Assembly: GCF_002091475.1 (NCBI RefSeq)
Contig: NZ_BCTR01000003.1
Coordinates: forward strand, 39,928 to 103,927
From: Sphingomonas azotifigens NBRC 15497
GTDB taxonomy: Bacteria > Pseudomonadota > Alphaproteobacteria > Sphingomonadales > Sphingomonadaceae
DNA: 64,000 nt
Reading direction: 5' to 3'
Under the pieces are notes generated by a model. The model worked only from the letters and a program-made list of their open reading frames with translations, was not told where the DNA came from and ran no database searches. Of this stretch, positions 1 through 9,094 are shown piece by piece (position 1 is the stretch's first letter; every line of letters begins with the position of its first letter). The position numbers and the translations under genes were made by a program.

Positions 1-3000
1 CAGTCGGTGGGCGGCGGCGGTGGCGTCGGCGGCTTCTCGGCCGGTGCGGCCGGCGGCAAGGCCGATGCGGCCTCGAACCTGGTCGGCGGCGATGGCGGCG
101 CGGCCGGTGCCGGCGGCGACGTGACGATCGACAATGCCGCAGGCGGCACGATCCAGACCGCGGGCGCCTTCTCCAATGCGCTCTATGCCCAGTCGATCGG
201 CGGCGGTGGCGGTGCCGGTGGCTTCGCGGCCGGCGGTGCCCTAGGCCTCGACGGCGACGTCAAGTCGGGCGTCGGCGCGGGTGCCGGTGGCGGCGGCGGT
301 GCGGGCGGCGCGATCGCCATCACCAATGGCGGTTCCTTGCTGACAGCCGGCGACAACGCGATGGCGGTATTCGCCCAGTCGGTGGGCGGCGGCGGCGGCC
401 ATGGCGGCTTCGCGGTCGGCGGCGGCATCAGCGCGCAGGGCGGCGTGGCCTCCGACTCGGTCGGCGGCGCGGGCGCCGGCGCGGGCGCCGGCGGCGTGGT
501 GTCGGTCAGCTCGACCGGCTCGATCGGTACCCAGGGCGCCAACGCGACGGCGATCTTCGCCCAGTCGATCGGCGGCGGCGGCGGTGCCGGCGGCTTCTCG
601 GTTGGCGCGGCGGGTGCCAAGACCGACAGCGCCTCGAGCGCGGTCGGCGGCACCGGCGGCGGCGGCGGCGCGGGCGGCGATGTGACGGTGGCCAACGGCA
701 CCGGCACGATCACCACCGCAGGCGCGCTGGCCTATGGTGTCTATGCGCAGTCGGTGGGCGGCGGCGGCGGAAAGGGCGGCTTCGCGGCCGGCGGCGCCAT
801 CGGCCTGACCGGCGATGCGGAATCGAGCGTCGGCGGCGGAGTCGGCGCCGGCGGCGGTGCAGGCGGCCTCGTGTCGCTCGACAACCAGGGCACGATCGCC
901 ACGAGCGGCATCGGTGCGATGGCGGTGTTCGCCCAGTCGGTGGGCGGCGGCGGCGGTGCCGGCGGCTTCGCGGCGGGCGCAGGCCTGGCCGCGCAGGGCG
1001 GCTCGGCCTCCGACGCGGTCGGCGGTTCGGGTGGCGCTGGCGGCGCCGGTGGCAAGGTCAGCATCACCACCAACGGCCATGTCCAGACCGAGGGCGCGAA
1101 TACCGGCGCGATCTTCGCCCAGTCGGTCGGCGGCGGCGGCGGCAAGGGCGGCTTTGCCGTGGGCGCGAGCGCGTCCCAGGCGAAAAGCGCCTCTTCGCAG
1201 GTCGGCGGCTCGGGCGGTGCCGGCGGTGATGGCGGCGATGTGACCATCGCCAATGGCACCAGCGGCTCGGTCGCGACGCTGGGGGCGCTGTCCTATGCGG
1301 TGTTCGCCCAGTCGGTGGGTGGCGGCGGCGGTGCGGGCGGCTTTACCGCCGGCGGCGCGCTGGCGCTGGAAGGCGACGCCACGTCGACGATCGGTGCCGG
1401 TACGGGCGCCGGCGGCGGCAAGGGCGGCCTGGTGTCGGTCCGCAGCGACGGTTCGATCGGCACCGCCGGTGACGGCGCGGTGGCAGTGTTCGCCCAGTCG
1501 GTGGGTGGCGGCGGCGGTGCCGGTGGCTTCGCGGCCGGCGGTGGCCTGACCCTCAAGGGCGCGGCGGCGTCGCAGACGATTGGCGGGGCCGGTGGTGCCG
1601 GTGGCGCCGGCGGCCTGGTCGACATCACCAATGGCGGCCAGGTGCAGACCGAGGGCGCCAATGCGACCGCGATCTTCGCGCAGTCGGTCGGCGGCGGCGG
1701 CGGCAAGGGCGGCTTCTCGGTCGGCGCGGCCGGCGGCGAGGCCGGTGCCGTGTCGAACGTGGTCGGCGGCTCGGGCGGCAACGGCGGCGATGGCGGCGCG
1801 GTGACGCTCGCCAATGCGGCCGGCGGCGCGGTGCTGACCAAGGGCACGATGGCGTTCGCGGTGTTCGCGCAGTCGGTGGGCGGCGGCGGTGGCGCCGGTG
1901 GCTTCACGGCCGGCGGCGCGCTGGCAGCGAGCGGCGACGTGACGTCGAAGATCGGCGCGGGCAGCGGTGCCGGCGGCGGCATCGGTGGCGCGGTGACGCT
2001 GTCGAGCCTGGGCGCGATCGGCACGCTCGGCGACGGATCGGTGGGCGTATTCGCCCAGTCGATCGGCGGCGGCGGCGGTGCCGGCGGCTTCGCAGCGGGT
2101 GGCGGCCTTACCGTCAAGGGTGGTGCGGCCTCCGAGACGATCGGCGGCGCCGGCGGCGCCGGCGGTGCGGGCGGCCTGGTCGGCATCACCAATGGTGGCG
2201 TGGTCCAGACCGCAGGTGCCAATGCGACGGCGATCTTCGCGCAGTCGGTCGGCGGCGGCGGCGGCAAGGGTGGCTTCTCGGTCGGTGCGGCCGGTGGCCA
2301 GACCGGCGCGGCGTCCAGCGTGGTCGGCGGTGAAGGCGGCGCGGGCGGCGATGGCGGCGCGGTGACGCTCGCCAACGCGGCCGGCGGCCAGGTATTGACC
2401 AAGGGCGCCATGTCCTTTGCGGTGTTCGCGCAGTCGGTCGGCGGCGGCGGCGGTGCGGGCGGCTTCACGGCCGGCGGCGCGCTGACGGTAAGCGGCGACG
2501 CGACCTCGACCATCGGCGCGGGCAAGGGTGCCGGCGGCGGTATCGGCGGTGCGGTGACGCTGTCGAGCCTCGGCACGATCGCCACTGTGGGCGACGGATC
2601 GGTGGCGGTGTTCGCCCAGTCGGTGGGCGGCGGCGGCGGTGCCGGCGGCTTCGCGGCGGGCGGCGGGCTGACCGCCAAGGGCGCGGCGGCGTCGCAGACG
2701 ATCGGCGGGGCAGGCGGTGCCGGCGGCGCCGGTGGCCTGGTCGGTATCACCAATGGCGGCATGATCCAGACCGAAGGCGCCAACGCGACCGCGATCTTCG
2801 CGCAGTCGGTAGGCGGCGGCGGCGGCAAGGGCGGCTTCTCGGTCGGCGCGGCCGGCGGTGAAGCTGGTGCCGTGTCGAACGTGGTCGGCGGCTCGGGCGG
2901 CAACGGCGGCGATGGCGGGGCGGTGACGCTCGCCAATGCGGCCGGCGGTTCGGTGCTGACCAAGGGCAGCATGGCGTTCGCGGTATTCGCCCAGTCGGTG

Positions 3001-5600
3001 GGCGGCGGCGGCGGTGCCGGTGGCTTCACGGCTGGCGGTGCGCTGGCGGCAAGCGGCGACGTGACGTCGACGATCGGTGCCGGTAGCGGTGCCGGCGGCG
3101 GCATCGGCGGCGCGGTCACGCTGTCTAGCCTAGGTGCGATCGGCACGCTCGGCGACGGATCGGTGGGCGTGTTCGCCCAGTCGATCGGCGGCGGTGGCGG
3201 TGCCGGTGGCTTCGCGGCCGGTGGTGGTCTCACTGCCAAGGGCGGTGCGGCCTCCGAGACGATCGGCGGTGCTGGCGGCGCTGGCGGTGCGGGCGGCCTG
3301 GTCGACATCACCAATGGCGGCCAGGTGCAGACCGAGGGCGCCAACGCGACCGCGATCTTCGCGCAGTCGGTCGGCGGCGGCGGCGGCAAAGGTGGCTTCT
3401 CGGTCGGTGCGGCCGGTGGCCAGACCGGCGCGGCCTCCAGCGTGGTCGGCGGTGAAGGTGGCGCGGGCGGCGATGGCGGCGCGGTAACGCTCGCCAACGC
3501 GGCCGGCGGCAAGGTGCTGACCAAGGGTGCGCTCGCCTATGCCGTGTTCGCTCAGTCGGTAGGCGCGGGCGGCGGCCAGGGCGGCTTTGCGGCCGGCGGC
3601 GCGCTGACGGTGAGCGGTGATACCAAATCCTCGGTCGGCGCCGGCACGGGTGCCGGCGGCGGCATCGGCGGTGCGGTGACGCTGTCCAACCTCGGCACGA
3701 TCGGCACGACCGGTGACGGATCGCTGGCGGTGTTCGCCCAGTCGGTGGGCGGCGGCGGCGGTGCCGGCGGCTTCGCAGCCGGCGGCGGCATCACCGCCCA
3801 GGGCGGCGCGACCTCGGACAGCATCGGCGGTGCCGGTGGTGCGGGTGGTGCCGGCGGCGCGATCTCGCTCGACAATGGCGGCCTGATTGCCACGACCGGC
3901 GCCAACGCGACCGCGCTGTTCGCCCAGTCGATCGGTGGCGGCGGCGGTACTGGTGGTTTCGCGGTCGGCGGCACGGGCTCGCGGCTGGGTGCGGCGTCGC
4001 AGGTGCTGGGTGGCACCGGCGGGGACGGCGGGCTCGGCGGCGACATCACCATCACCAACAGCGCGGCCGGCGCGATCCAGACCCAGGGTGCGCTCGCCTA
4101 TGCGGTGTTCGCCCAGTCGGTCGGCGGCGGCGGCGGCAAGGGCGGCTTCGCGGCCGGCGGTGCCGTGGCGGTGGACGGCGATGCGACCTCGATCGTCGGC
4201 GCGGGAGCCGGCGGCGGCGGTGGCCAGGGCGGCACGATCCGCCTGACCAACGACGGCGCGATCGAAACGCTCGGCGCGGGCGCGATCGCCGTGTTCGCCC
4301 AGTCGGTGGGCGGCGGCGGCGGTGCCGGCGGCTTTGCCGGCAACCTGACCGGTTCGGGCGGCAGCAGCTTCGCCTCGACGATCGGCGCGGCCGGCGGCAG
4401 CGCCAGCTTCGGCGGTGCGCTGACCCTGACCAACACCGGCCAGATCCATGCGGCGGGCGATAACGGTGCGGGCGTGTTCGCCCAGTCGATCGGCGGCGGC
4501 GGCGGTGCCGGCGGCTTCGCGCTCTCGGCCAGCGGTGGCGTCTCCAGCGTGTCCAACACGCTGGGCGGGGCCGGCGGCGCGGGCGGCGATGGCGGGGCGA
4601 TCAGCCTCACCAATGCCAAGGGCGCGACGGTCATCGTCGATGGGCAGCTGGCCTACGGGGTGTTCGCCCAGTCGGTCGGCGGCGGCGGCGGCAAGGGCGG
4701 CTTCGCCATCGGCGGCGCGCTCTCGGCCGGCGGTGCGGTCGACCAGCGCCTCGGCGCCGGTGCGGGTGCCGGTGGCGGCAATGGCGGGCTGATCACGCTC
4801 GCCAATGCCGGCAACGTGCTCGCCAAGGGCCTGGGTTCGGTCGCGGTGTTCGCCCAGTCGGTGGGCGGCGGCGGTGGTGCCGGTGGCTTTGCCGGTGGCC
4901 TTACCGTCGGCAGCGGCGGCTCGATTGCCCAGAGCGTGGGTGGCGCGGGTGCCGGCGGCGGCAATGGCGGCGCGATCCGGCTCGACAATAGCGGTGTGGT
5001 GCAGGTGCTCGGCGCCAATTCGATGGGCGTGTTCGCCCAGTCGATCGGCGGTGGCGGCGGCCTGGGCGGCCTGTCGGTCGCCGGTTCGGGCAGCGGCGGT
5101 TCGACCACGGCGAGCAGCCTGGGCGGCAGCGGCGGGGCGGGCGGCGACGGCGGCACGATCACGATTGCGAACAGCGGCGTGATCAACGCCAAGGGCGACC
5201 TGTCCTACGGCGTGTTCGCGCAGTCGGTGGGCGGCGGCGGCGGCGTGGCCGGCATGGCGGTGGCGGGTGCGCTCGGCACCGGCCCCGGGGGCCTCACCTC
5301 GGCAGTCGGCGGCAGCGGCGGCGACGGCGGCAATGGCGGCGTCATCACCGTCACCAACAGCGGCGACATCGTCGTCGAGGGTGCCGCGTCGGTGGGCGTG
5401 CTTGCCCAGTCGATCGGCGGCGGCGGCGGTGCTGGCGGCTTCGCGGGCGCGCTCGGCGTCTCCGGCGGCACGCTCGGCAACAAGGTCGGCAGCACCGGCG
5501 GCAAGGGCGGCGACGGCGGCGACGTCACGGTCACCTCGACCGGCAATATCGTCACGCTCAAGGACGACTCGGTGGGCGTGCTCGCCCAGTCGATCGCGGG
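1..5600 (+). repeat. In-frame 186-bp tandem repeats with a 558-bp higher-order period
   Basis: The CAG codon of the AQS-GGGGG signature falls at 1, 190, 376, 562, 748, 934, 1120 and 1309, giving steps of 189, 186, 186, 186, 186, 186 and 189 nt. Successive units alternate between three sequence classes: one ending GANATAIFAQS, one containing VTLANAAGG, one containing GGAVTLSSLG. The real period is therefore three units (~558 bp, 186 aa). The classes are nearly identical between about nt 1500 and 3700, which points to recent duplication or gene conversion. Confidence 0.9.
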
Positions 5601-8600
5601 CGGCGGCGGCCAGTCGGCCTTCGCCATCTCGGCCCAGGCCGGGCGGTTCGACAATGTCGACCTGCGCCTCGGCGCCCAGGCCGACGGCATTGCCGGCAAG
5701 CAGGGCAAGGTCGTCGTCAACCTCTCCGGCGGCGCGATCCAGAGCGCGGGTGCGCTGTCCTATGGCGTGCTGGCGCAGGCGATCGGTGGCGGCGGCGGCA
5801 ACGCGGCCATCTCCGTGCCGGATCCGCTGGAAGTCGGCGCGGGCGGCCTCACGCTCGCGCTCGGCAGCGACGGTGCTGTTACCGGCGACGGCAATGTCGT
5901 GCAGGTCACGAACGCCAACGCCATCCTCACGCTGGGTGCCGGCGCGGTGGGCTTCTCGGCCCAGTCGATCGGCGGCGGCGGCGGCATGGAGGGCGTGACC
6001 GGCGACGTCCATCTGGGTGCCGGCGATGCGACCTGGGCCACCCGCATCGGCGCCAGCGGCGCGGCGGCGGGCAACGGCCAGGCCGTGACCATCGCCAACA
6101 CCGCGGCGATCGCGACCAAGGGCGACGGTGCCATCGGCCTGCTCGCCCAGTCGATCGGCGGCGGCGGCGGCGACGGCATGCTTGCCGTCGGCAAGGCCGA
6201 TGGCGCACTCAATGCGCTGTCGCTCCAGGTCGGCGGTTCGCAGCGTGCGGCGGCCAATGGCGGCGACGTGACCTTCACCACCGCGACCGGCGCGATCCAG
6301 ACCGAAGGCAAGCTCGCCTCGGGCCTGGTCGTCCAGTCGATCGGCGGCGGCGGCGGCGTCACCGGCTTCACCTCGGAGACCGGGGCGGCGATCGGCGCGG
6401 GCGGCATCACGCTCGCGGCAGGCGGCAGCAATGGTGACGGCGGCAACATCACGCTGACGCAGAAGGCCAATGTCGTCACGACGGGGGCGGGCGCCAACGG
6501 CGTGGTGCTCCAGTCGATCGGCGGTGGCGGCGGCTATGCCGGCATCGACAATGCCGGCGGCACCGGTGCGCTCACCGGGCTGCGGCTCGGCGGCGGCAAT
6601 GGTTCGGGCGGCGCGATCGACTTCACCCTCGACGCGAACATCCAGACCAGCGGCGTCGGTGCGGCGGGCCTCGTCGTCCAGTCGATCGGCGGCGGCGGCG
6701 GCTTCGTCAGCAGCGTCGGCGCGGCGGTGGCGGCACCGCTCGTCACCGGCGCGGCGAACGGCGCGAGCGGCAATGGCGGCGCGATCAAGCTCGTCACCAA
6801 CGGCACGATCCGCACCACCGGTGCAGGTGCCACGGCGCTGATCGTCCAGTCGATCGGCGGCGGCGGTGGGGCTGCGGTGGCGGTGGATGCCGCCGGCGTG
6901 CCCCAGGCGATCACCACCCAGCCGTTTGCGCGGCCGGTGGCGAATGGTCAGGCGGCGCAGGACGGGATCCGGGCGCTGGCAACCGCACAGGCGATCGGTG
7001 GCACCGGTGACGGTGGCGCCATGGATATCACCATCGGCGCAGCGGTGCTCGCCACCGGCGCCAACGCCAATGGCGTGGTGATCCAGTCGATCGGCGGCGG
7101 CGGTGCCAATGGCGGCGACAGCCTCGGCACGCTCCAGGGCAATGGTGCAGGCGCACCGGTGAAGTTGACGGTCAACGCCGATATCGGCGCGACCGGGGCC
7201 GGCGGCACGGCGCTGAAGGTGGAAAGCTCGGGCGGCACCGGTGCGGCGCCGGTCGTGCTCGACATCGGCGCGGTGAAGCTGGTCGGCGGCACCGGCGGCC
7301 ATGCGCTGTCGCTGCTCGGCGGCGGGGACAACAGCATCCGCACGGCCGGCACGCTTTCCACGGCGGACGGCAAGAGCGGCATGGTGATCTTCGCCGAGGG
7401 CGGCAACAACCGCATCGTCAATGCCGGCGTGATCCAGGGCTCGGTCGATCTTGGTGCAGGCAACAACAGCTTCACCAACGTCGAAGGGGGCGTGTTCCTG
7501 GCGGGCCCGACGGTGAACGTGGGAGCGGGCAGCTTCCTCAACTCCGGCGTGATCAACCCCGGCACGATGGGCGGTGTTGCCGATCTGGCGATCAGCGGCG
7601 GCCTGACGCTGGCGTCGACCAGCATCTTCAATGCCGATGTCGACTTCAAGACGAACACCGCCGACCATCTCTCGGTCACGGGCGCGGCGGTGCTCAACGG
7701 CACGGTGATGCTGAACCTGCAGAACTTCGGCTTTGCGGCGACCGGCAGCCACGACATGGCGCTGATCGATGCAGCGGGCAGCGTGATCGGGGGGCAAAGC
7801 GTGAAGCTGGTGGCGCCGAACTCGGCGATCGCCAAGTTCGAGCTCGCCTATCCGACGGCCAACCGCCAGGCGCTGCGCACCACCATCGATTTCGCTCCGG
7901 CAGGGCTCTCCGCCCGGCAGGCGCAGATCGGCGGCGTGCTCAACCGCATCCAGGCGACGCCGACCGCGGCCTTCGCACCGACGGCGGAGGCGCTGTTCGC
8001 GCTGCCGACCGTCGCGTCGCTGGCACCGATCTACGACAGCCTGACCGGCGAGGGTACGACGGCGGCGCAGACCGCCGCGCTGGCGGGGATCGCCGGCGCG
8101 CACGAACTGGCCGATGGCCAGATCAGCATGCGCGTCGGGCCGTTCGCGGCGCCGTATCGCTCGGAGCGGCTTGGGGTGCTGTGGATCGCGATGAAGGGCG
8201 GCAACCAGCACCAGAACGGCACCCAGGGCGCGCACGACATGCGCGGCCATGGGCTGGCGGTGCAGGGCGGCTGGGACTACCGCCCCTCGGCGGATACGCT
8301 GGTGGGTGCCACCTTGGGCTATGACCGCGAGACGTTCGCCGTCTCCGCGCTCAACACCTCGGGCCGGGCGGCGGTGGTCAGCGGCGGCGTCTATGCCGGC
8401 TATGCACCGGGCGCGTGGACGCTCAGCGGCTCGCTGCTCTACAGCGGTGTCGATACGCGCCACACCCGGTTCCTGTCGGCACCGGGCAAGGGCAGCCTCA
8501 ACGCCTATGGCGATTACGAGATGCATGCCTGGTCCAGCCGGGTGCAGCTGGGTCGTCACTTCGGGGCGGGGCCGGTGCAGTTCCAGCCCTATGGCGCGGT

Positions 8601-9018
8601 GGAGTACACCCGCCTGAAGCTGCCGGCGTACAGCGAGACGTCCGGTGTCGCCGGCGGCGGTGCGGGAGCCTTCGGCCTGGCCTTCGCCGAGAAGCAGCTG
8701 AACCGCACGCGTACCTTCCTCGGCACGAACGTCTCGGGCCAGGCGCAGCTGTCCAACCAGGTCACCCTGGTGACGACGCTGCGCGGCGCCTGGGTGCATG
8801 ATTTCGATCCGGCACGGACGGTACGGGCGAGCTTCGCCAATGCCGCCGACGAATGGTTCGAAACCAGCGGCGCGGCTGCCCGCAAGAACACCGGCCAGCT
8901 GGACCTTCGCGCCGCGCTGCGCAGTCAACGCCTGGAATTCCAGGCCGGTGGCGGCGTCAAGTTCGGCCAGGGCTATCGCGACCTCAGTGCCACCGCCGGC
9001 ATCCGGATCCGCATGTGA
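1..9018 (+). CDS. Giant glycine-rich autotransporter (type Va), 5' truncated
   Basis: The reading frame is open from the first base, so the start codon and signal peptide lie outside the window; about 3005 residues are visible. The passenger is a long series of 62-63-residue units, each carrying an AQS(V/I)GGGGG(A/K)GGF-like signature, expected to form a surface-exposed beta-helix or adhesin stalk. The units thin out after about nt 5600. A low-complexity linker with GNN and NAG motifs follows (about nt 7390-7830). The last ~290 residues (from about nt 8130) look like an autotransporter beta-barrel: alternating aromatic and hydrophobic strands with Gly-Tyr turns. The final residue is Met (IRIRM), not the usual Phe/Trp. 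The next gene, also an autotransporter, starts 76 nt downstream on the same strand. Substrate and function are unknown; adhesion or biofilm is the usual role of such proteins. Confidence 0.9.
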   Translation, partial: QSVGGGGGVGGFSAGAAGGKADAASNLVGGDGGAAGAGGDVTIDNAAGGTIQTAGAFSNALYAQSIGGGGGAGGFAAGGALGLDGDVKSGVGAGAGGGGGAGGAIAITNGGSLLTAGDNAMAVFAQSVGGGGGHGGFAVGGGISAQGGVASDSVGGAGAGAGAGGVVSVSSTGSIGTQGANATAIFAQSIGGGGGAGGFSVGAAGAKTDSASSAVGGTGGGGGAGGDVTVANGTGTITTAGALAYGVYAQSVGGGGGKGGFAAGGAIGLTGDAESSVGGGVGAGGGAGGLVSLDNQGTIATSGIGAMAVFAQSVGGGGGAGGFAAGAGLAAQGGSASDAVGGSGGAGGAGGKVSITTNGHVQTEGANTGAIFAQSVGGGGGKGGFAVGASASQAKSASSQVGGSGGAGGDGGDVTIANGTSGSVATLGALSYAVFAQSVGGGGGAGGFTAGGALALEGDATSTIGAGTGAGGGKGGLVSVRSDGSIGTAGDGAVAVFAQSVGGGGGAGGFAAGGGLTLKGAAASQTIGGAGGAGGAGGLVDITNGGQVQTEGANATAIFAQSVGGGGGKGGFSVGAAGGEAGAVSNVVGGSGGNGGDGGAVTLANAAGGAVLTKGTMAFAVFAQSVGGGGGAGGFTAGGALAASGDVTSKIGAGSGAGGGIGGAVTLSSLGAIGTLGDGSVGVFAQSIGGGGGAGGFAAGGGLTVKGGAASETIGGAGGAGGAGGLVGITNGGVVQTAGANATAIFAQSVGGGGGKGGFSVGAAGGQTGAASSVVGGEGGAGGDGGAVTLANAAGGQVLTKGAMSFAVFAQSVGGGGGAGGFTAGGALTVSGDATSTIGAGKGAGGGIGGAVTLSSLGTIATVGDGSVAVFAQSVGGGGGAGGFAAGGGLTAKGAAASQTIGGAGGAGGAGGLVGITNGGMIQTEGANATAIFAQSVGGGGGKGGFSVGAAGGEAGAVSNVVGGSGGNGGDGGAVTLANAAGGSVLTKGSMAFAVFAQSVGGGGGAGGFTAGGALAASGDVTSTIGAGSGAGGGIGGAVTLSSLGAIGTLGDGSVGVFAQSIGGGGGAGGFAAGGGLTAKGGAASETIGGAGGAGGAGGLVDITNGGQVQTEGANATAIFAQSVGGGGGKGGFSVGAAGGQTGAASSVVGGEGGAGGDGGAVTLANAAGGKVLTKGALAYAVFAQSVGAGGGQGGFAAGGALTVSGDTKSSVGAGTGAGGGIGGAVTLSNLGTIGTTGDGSLAVFAQSVGGGGGAGGFAAGGGITAQGGATSDSIGGAGGAGGAGGAISLDNGGLIATTGANATALFAQSIGGGGGTGGFAVGGTGSRLGAASQVLGGTGGDGGLGGDITITNSAAGAIQTQGALAYAVFAQSVGGGGGKGGFAAGGAVAVDGDATSIVGAGAGGGGGQGGTIRLTNDGAIETLGAGAIAVFAQSVGGGGGAGGFAGNLTGSGGSSFASTIGAAGGSASFGGALTLTNTGQIHAAGDNGAGVFAQSIGGGGGAGGFALSASGGVSSVSNTLGGAGGAGGDGGAISLTNAKGATVIVDGQLAYGVFAQSVGGGGGKGGFAIGGALSAGGAVDQRLGAGAGAGGGNGGLITLANAGNVLAKGLGSVAVFAQSVGGGGGAGGFAGGLTVGSGGSIAQSVGGAGAGGGNGGAIRLDNSGVVQVLGANSMGVFAQSIGGGGGLGGLSVAGSGSGGSTTASSLGGSGGAGGDGGTITIANSGVINAKGDLSYGVFAQSVGGGGGVAGMAVAGALGTGPGGLTSAVGGSGGDGGNGGVITVTNSGDIVVEGAASVGVLAQSIGGGGGAGGFAGALGVSGGTLGNKVGSTGGKGGDGGDVTVTSTGNIVTLKDDSVGVLAQSIAGGGGQSAFAISAQAGRFDNVDLRLGAQADGIAGKQGKVVVNLSGGAIQSAGALSYGVLAQAIGGGGGNAAISVPDPLEVGAGGLTLALGSDGAVTGDGNVVQVTNANAILTLGAGAVGFSAQSIGGGGGMEGVTGDVHLGAGDATWATRIGASGAAAGNGQAVTIANTAAIATKGDGAIGLLAQSIGGGGGDGMLAVGKADGALNALSLQVGGSQRAAANGGDVTFTTATGAIQTEGKLASGLVVQSIGGGGGVTGFTSETGAAIGAGGITLAAGGSNGDGGNITLTQKANVVTTGAGANGVVLQSIGGGGGYAGIDNAGGTGALTGLRLGGGNGSGGAIDFTLDANIQTSGVGAAGLVVQSIGGGGGFVSSVGAAVAAPLVTGAANGASGNGGAIKLVTNGTIRTTGAGATALIVQSIGGGGGAAVAVDAAGVPQAITTQPFARPVANGQAAQDGIRALATAQAIGGTGDGGAMDITIGAAVLATGANANGVVIQSIGGGGANGGDSLGTLQGNGAGAPVKLTVNADIGATGAGGTALKVESSGGTGAAPVVLDIGAVKLVGGTGGHALSLLGGGDNSIRTAGTLSTADGKSGMVIFAEGGNNRIVNAGVIQGSVDLGAGNNSFTNVEGGVFLAGPTVNVGAGSFLNSGVINPGTMGGVADLAISGGLTLASTSIFNADVDFKTNTADHLSVTGAAVLNGTVMLNLQNFGFAATGSHDMALIDAAGSVIGGQSVKLVAPNSAIAKFELAYPTANRQALRTTIDFAPAGLSARQAQIGGVLNRIQATPTAAFAPTAEALFALPTVASLAPIYDSLTGEGTTAAQTAALAGIAGAHELADGQISMRVGPFAAPYRSERLGVLWIAMKGGNQHQNGTQGAHDMRGHGLAVQGGWDYRPSADTLVGATLGYDRETFAVSALNTSGRAAVVSGGVYAGYAPGAWTLSGSLLYSGVDTRHTRFLSAPGKGSLNAYGDYEMHAWSSRVQLGRHFGAGPVQFQPYGAVEYTRLKLPAYSETSGVAGGGAGAFGLAFAEKQLNRTRTFLGTNVSGQAQLSNQVTLVTTLRGAWVHDFDPARTVRASFANAADEWFETSGAAARKNTGQLDLRAALRSQRLEFQAGGGVKFGQGYRDLSATAGIRIRM

Positions 9019-9062
9019 TGCGGATCCGGCGCCAGATCCTCCTTTCATCCTGCAATCACGAA

Positions 9063-9078
9063 GCGCGCCGTTGCGCGC
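9063..9078 (+). other. GC-palindrome hairpin before the second autotransporter
   Basis: GCGCGC, a CGTT loop, then GCGCGC again form a small hairpin in the gap between the two autotransporter genes. It sits 4 nt before the GGGAG Shine-Dalgarno. There is no T-tract, so it may act on translation or mRNA stability rather than termination. Confidence 0.35.
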
Positions 9079-9094
9079 GAACGGGAGAATAATA

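Noticed and set aside
1293..3524. Proline-rich antisense frame (repeated PPAPPPPP)
   Set aside because: It is the complement of GGC-rich glycine repeats; no signal, no domain.
1..5600. CRISPR-like regular repeats
   Set aside because: The repeats are in-frame coding units of 186 bp without unique spacers or cas genes.
8798..9094. N-terminal extension of the second autotransporter
   Set aside because: It overlaps the previous barrel gene and lacks a signal; the GTG at 9095 gives a clean signal peptide with GGGAG upstream.
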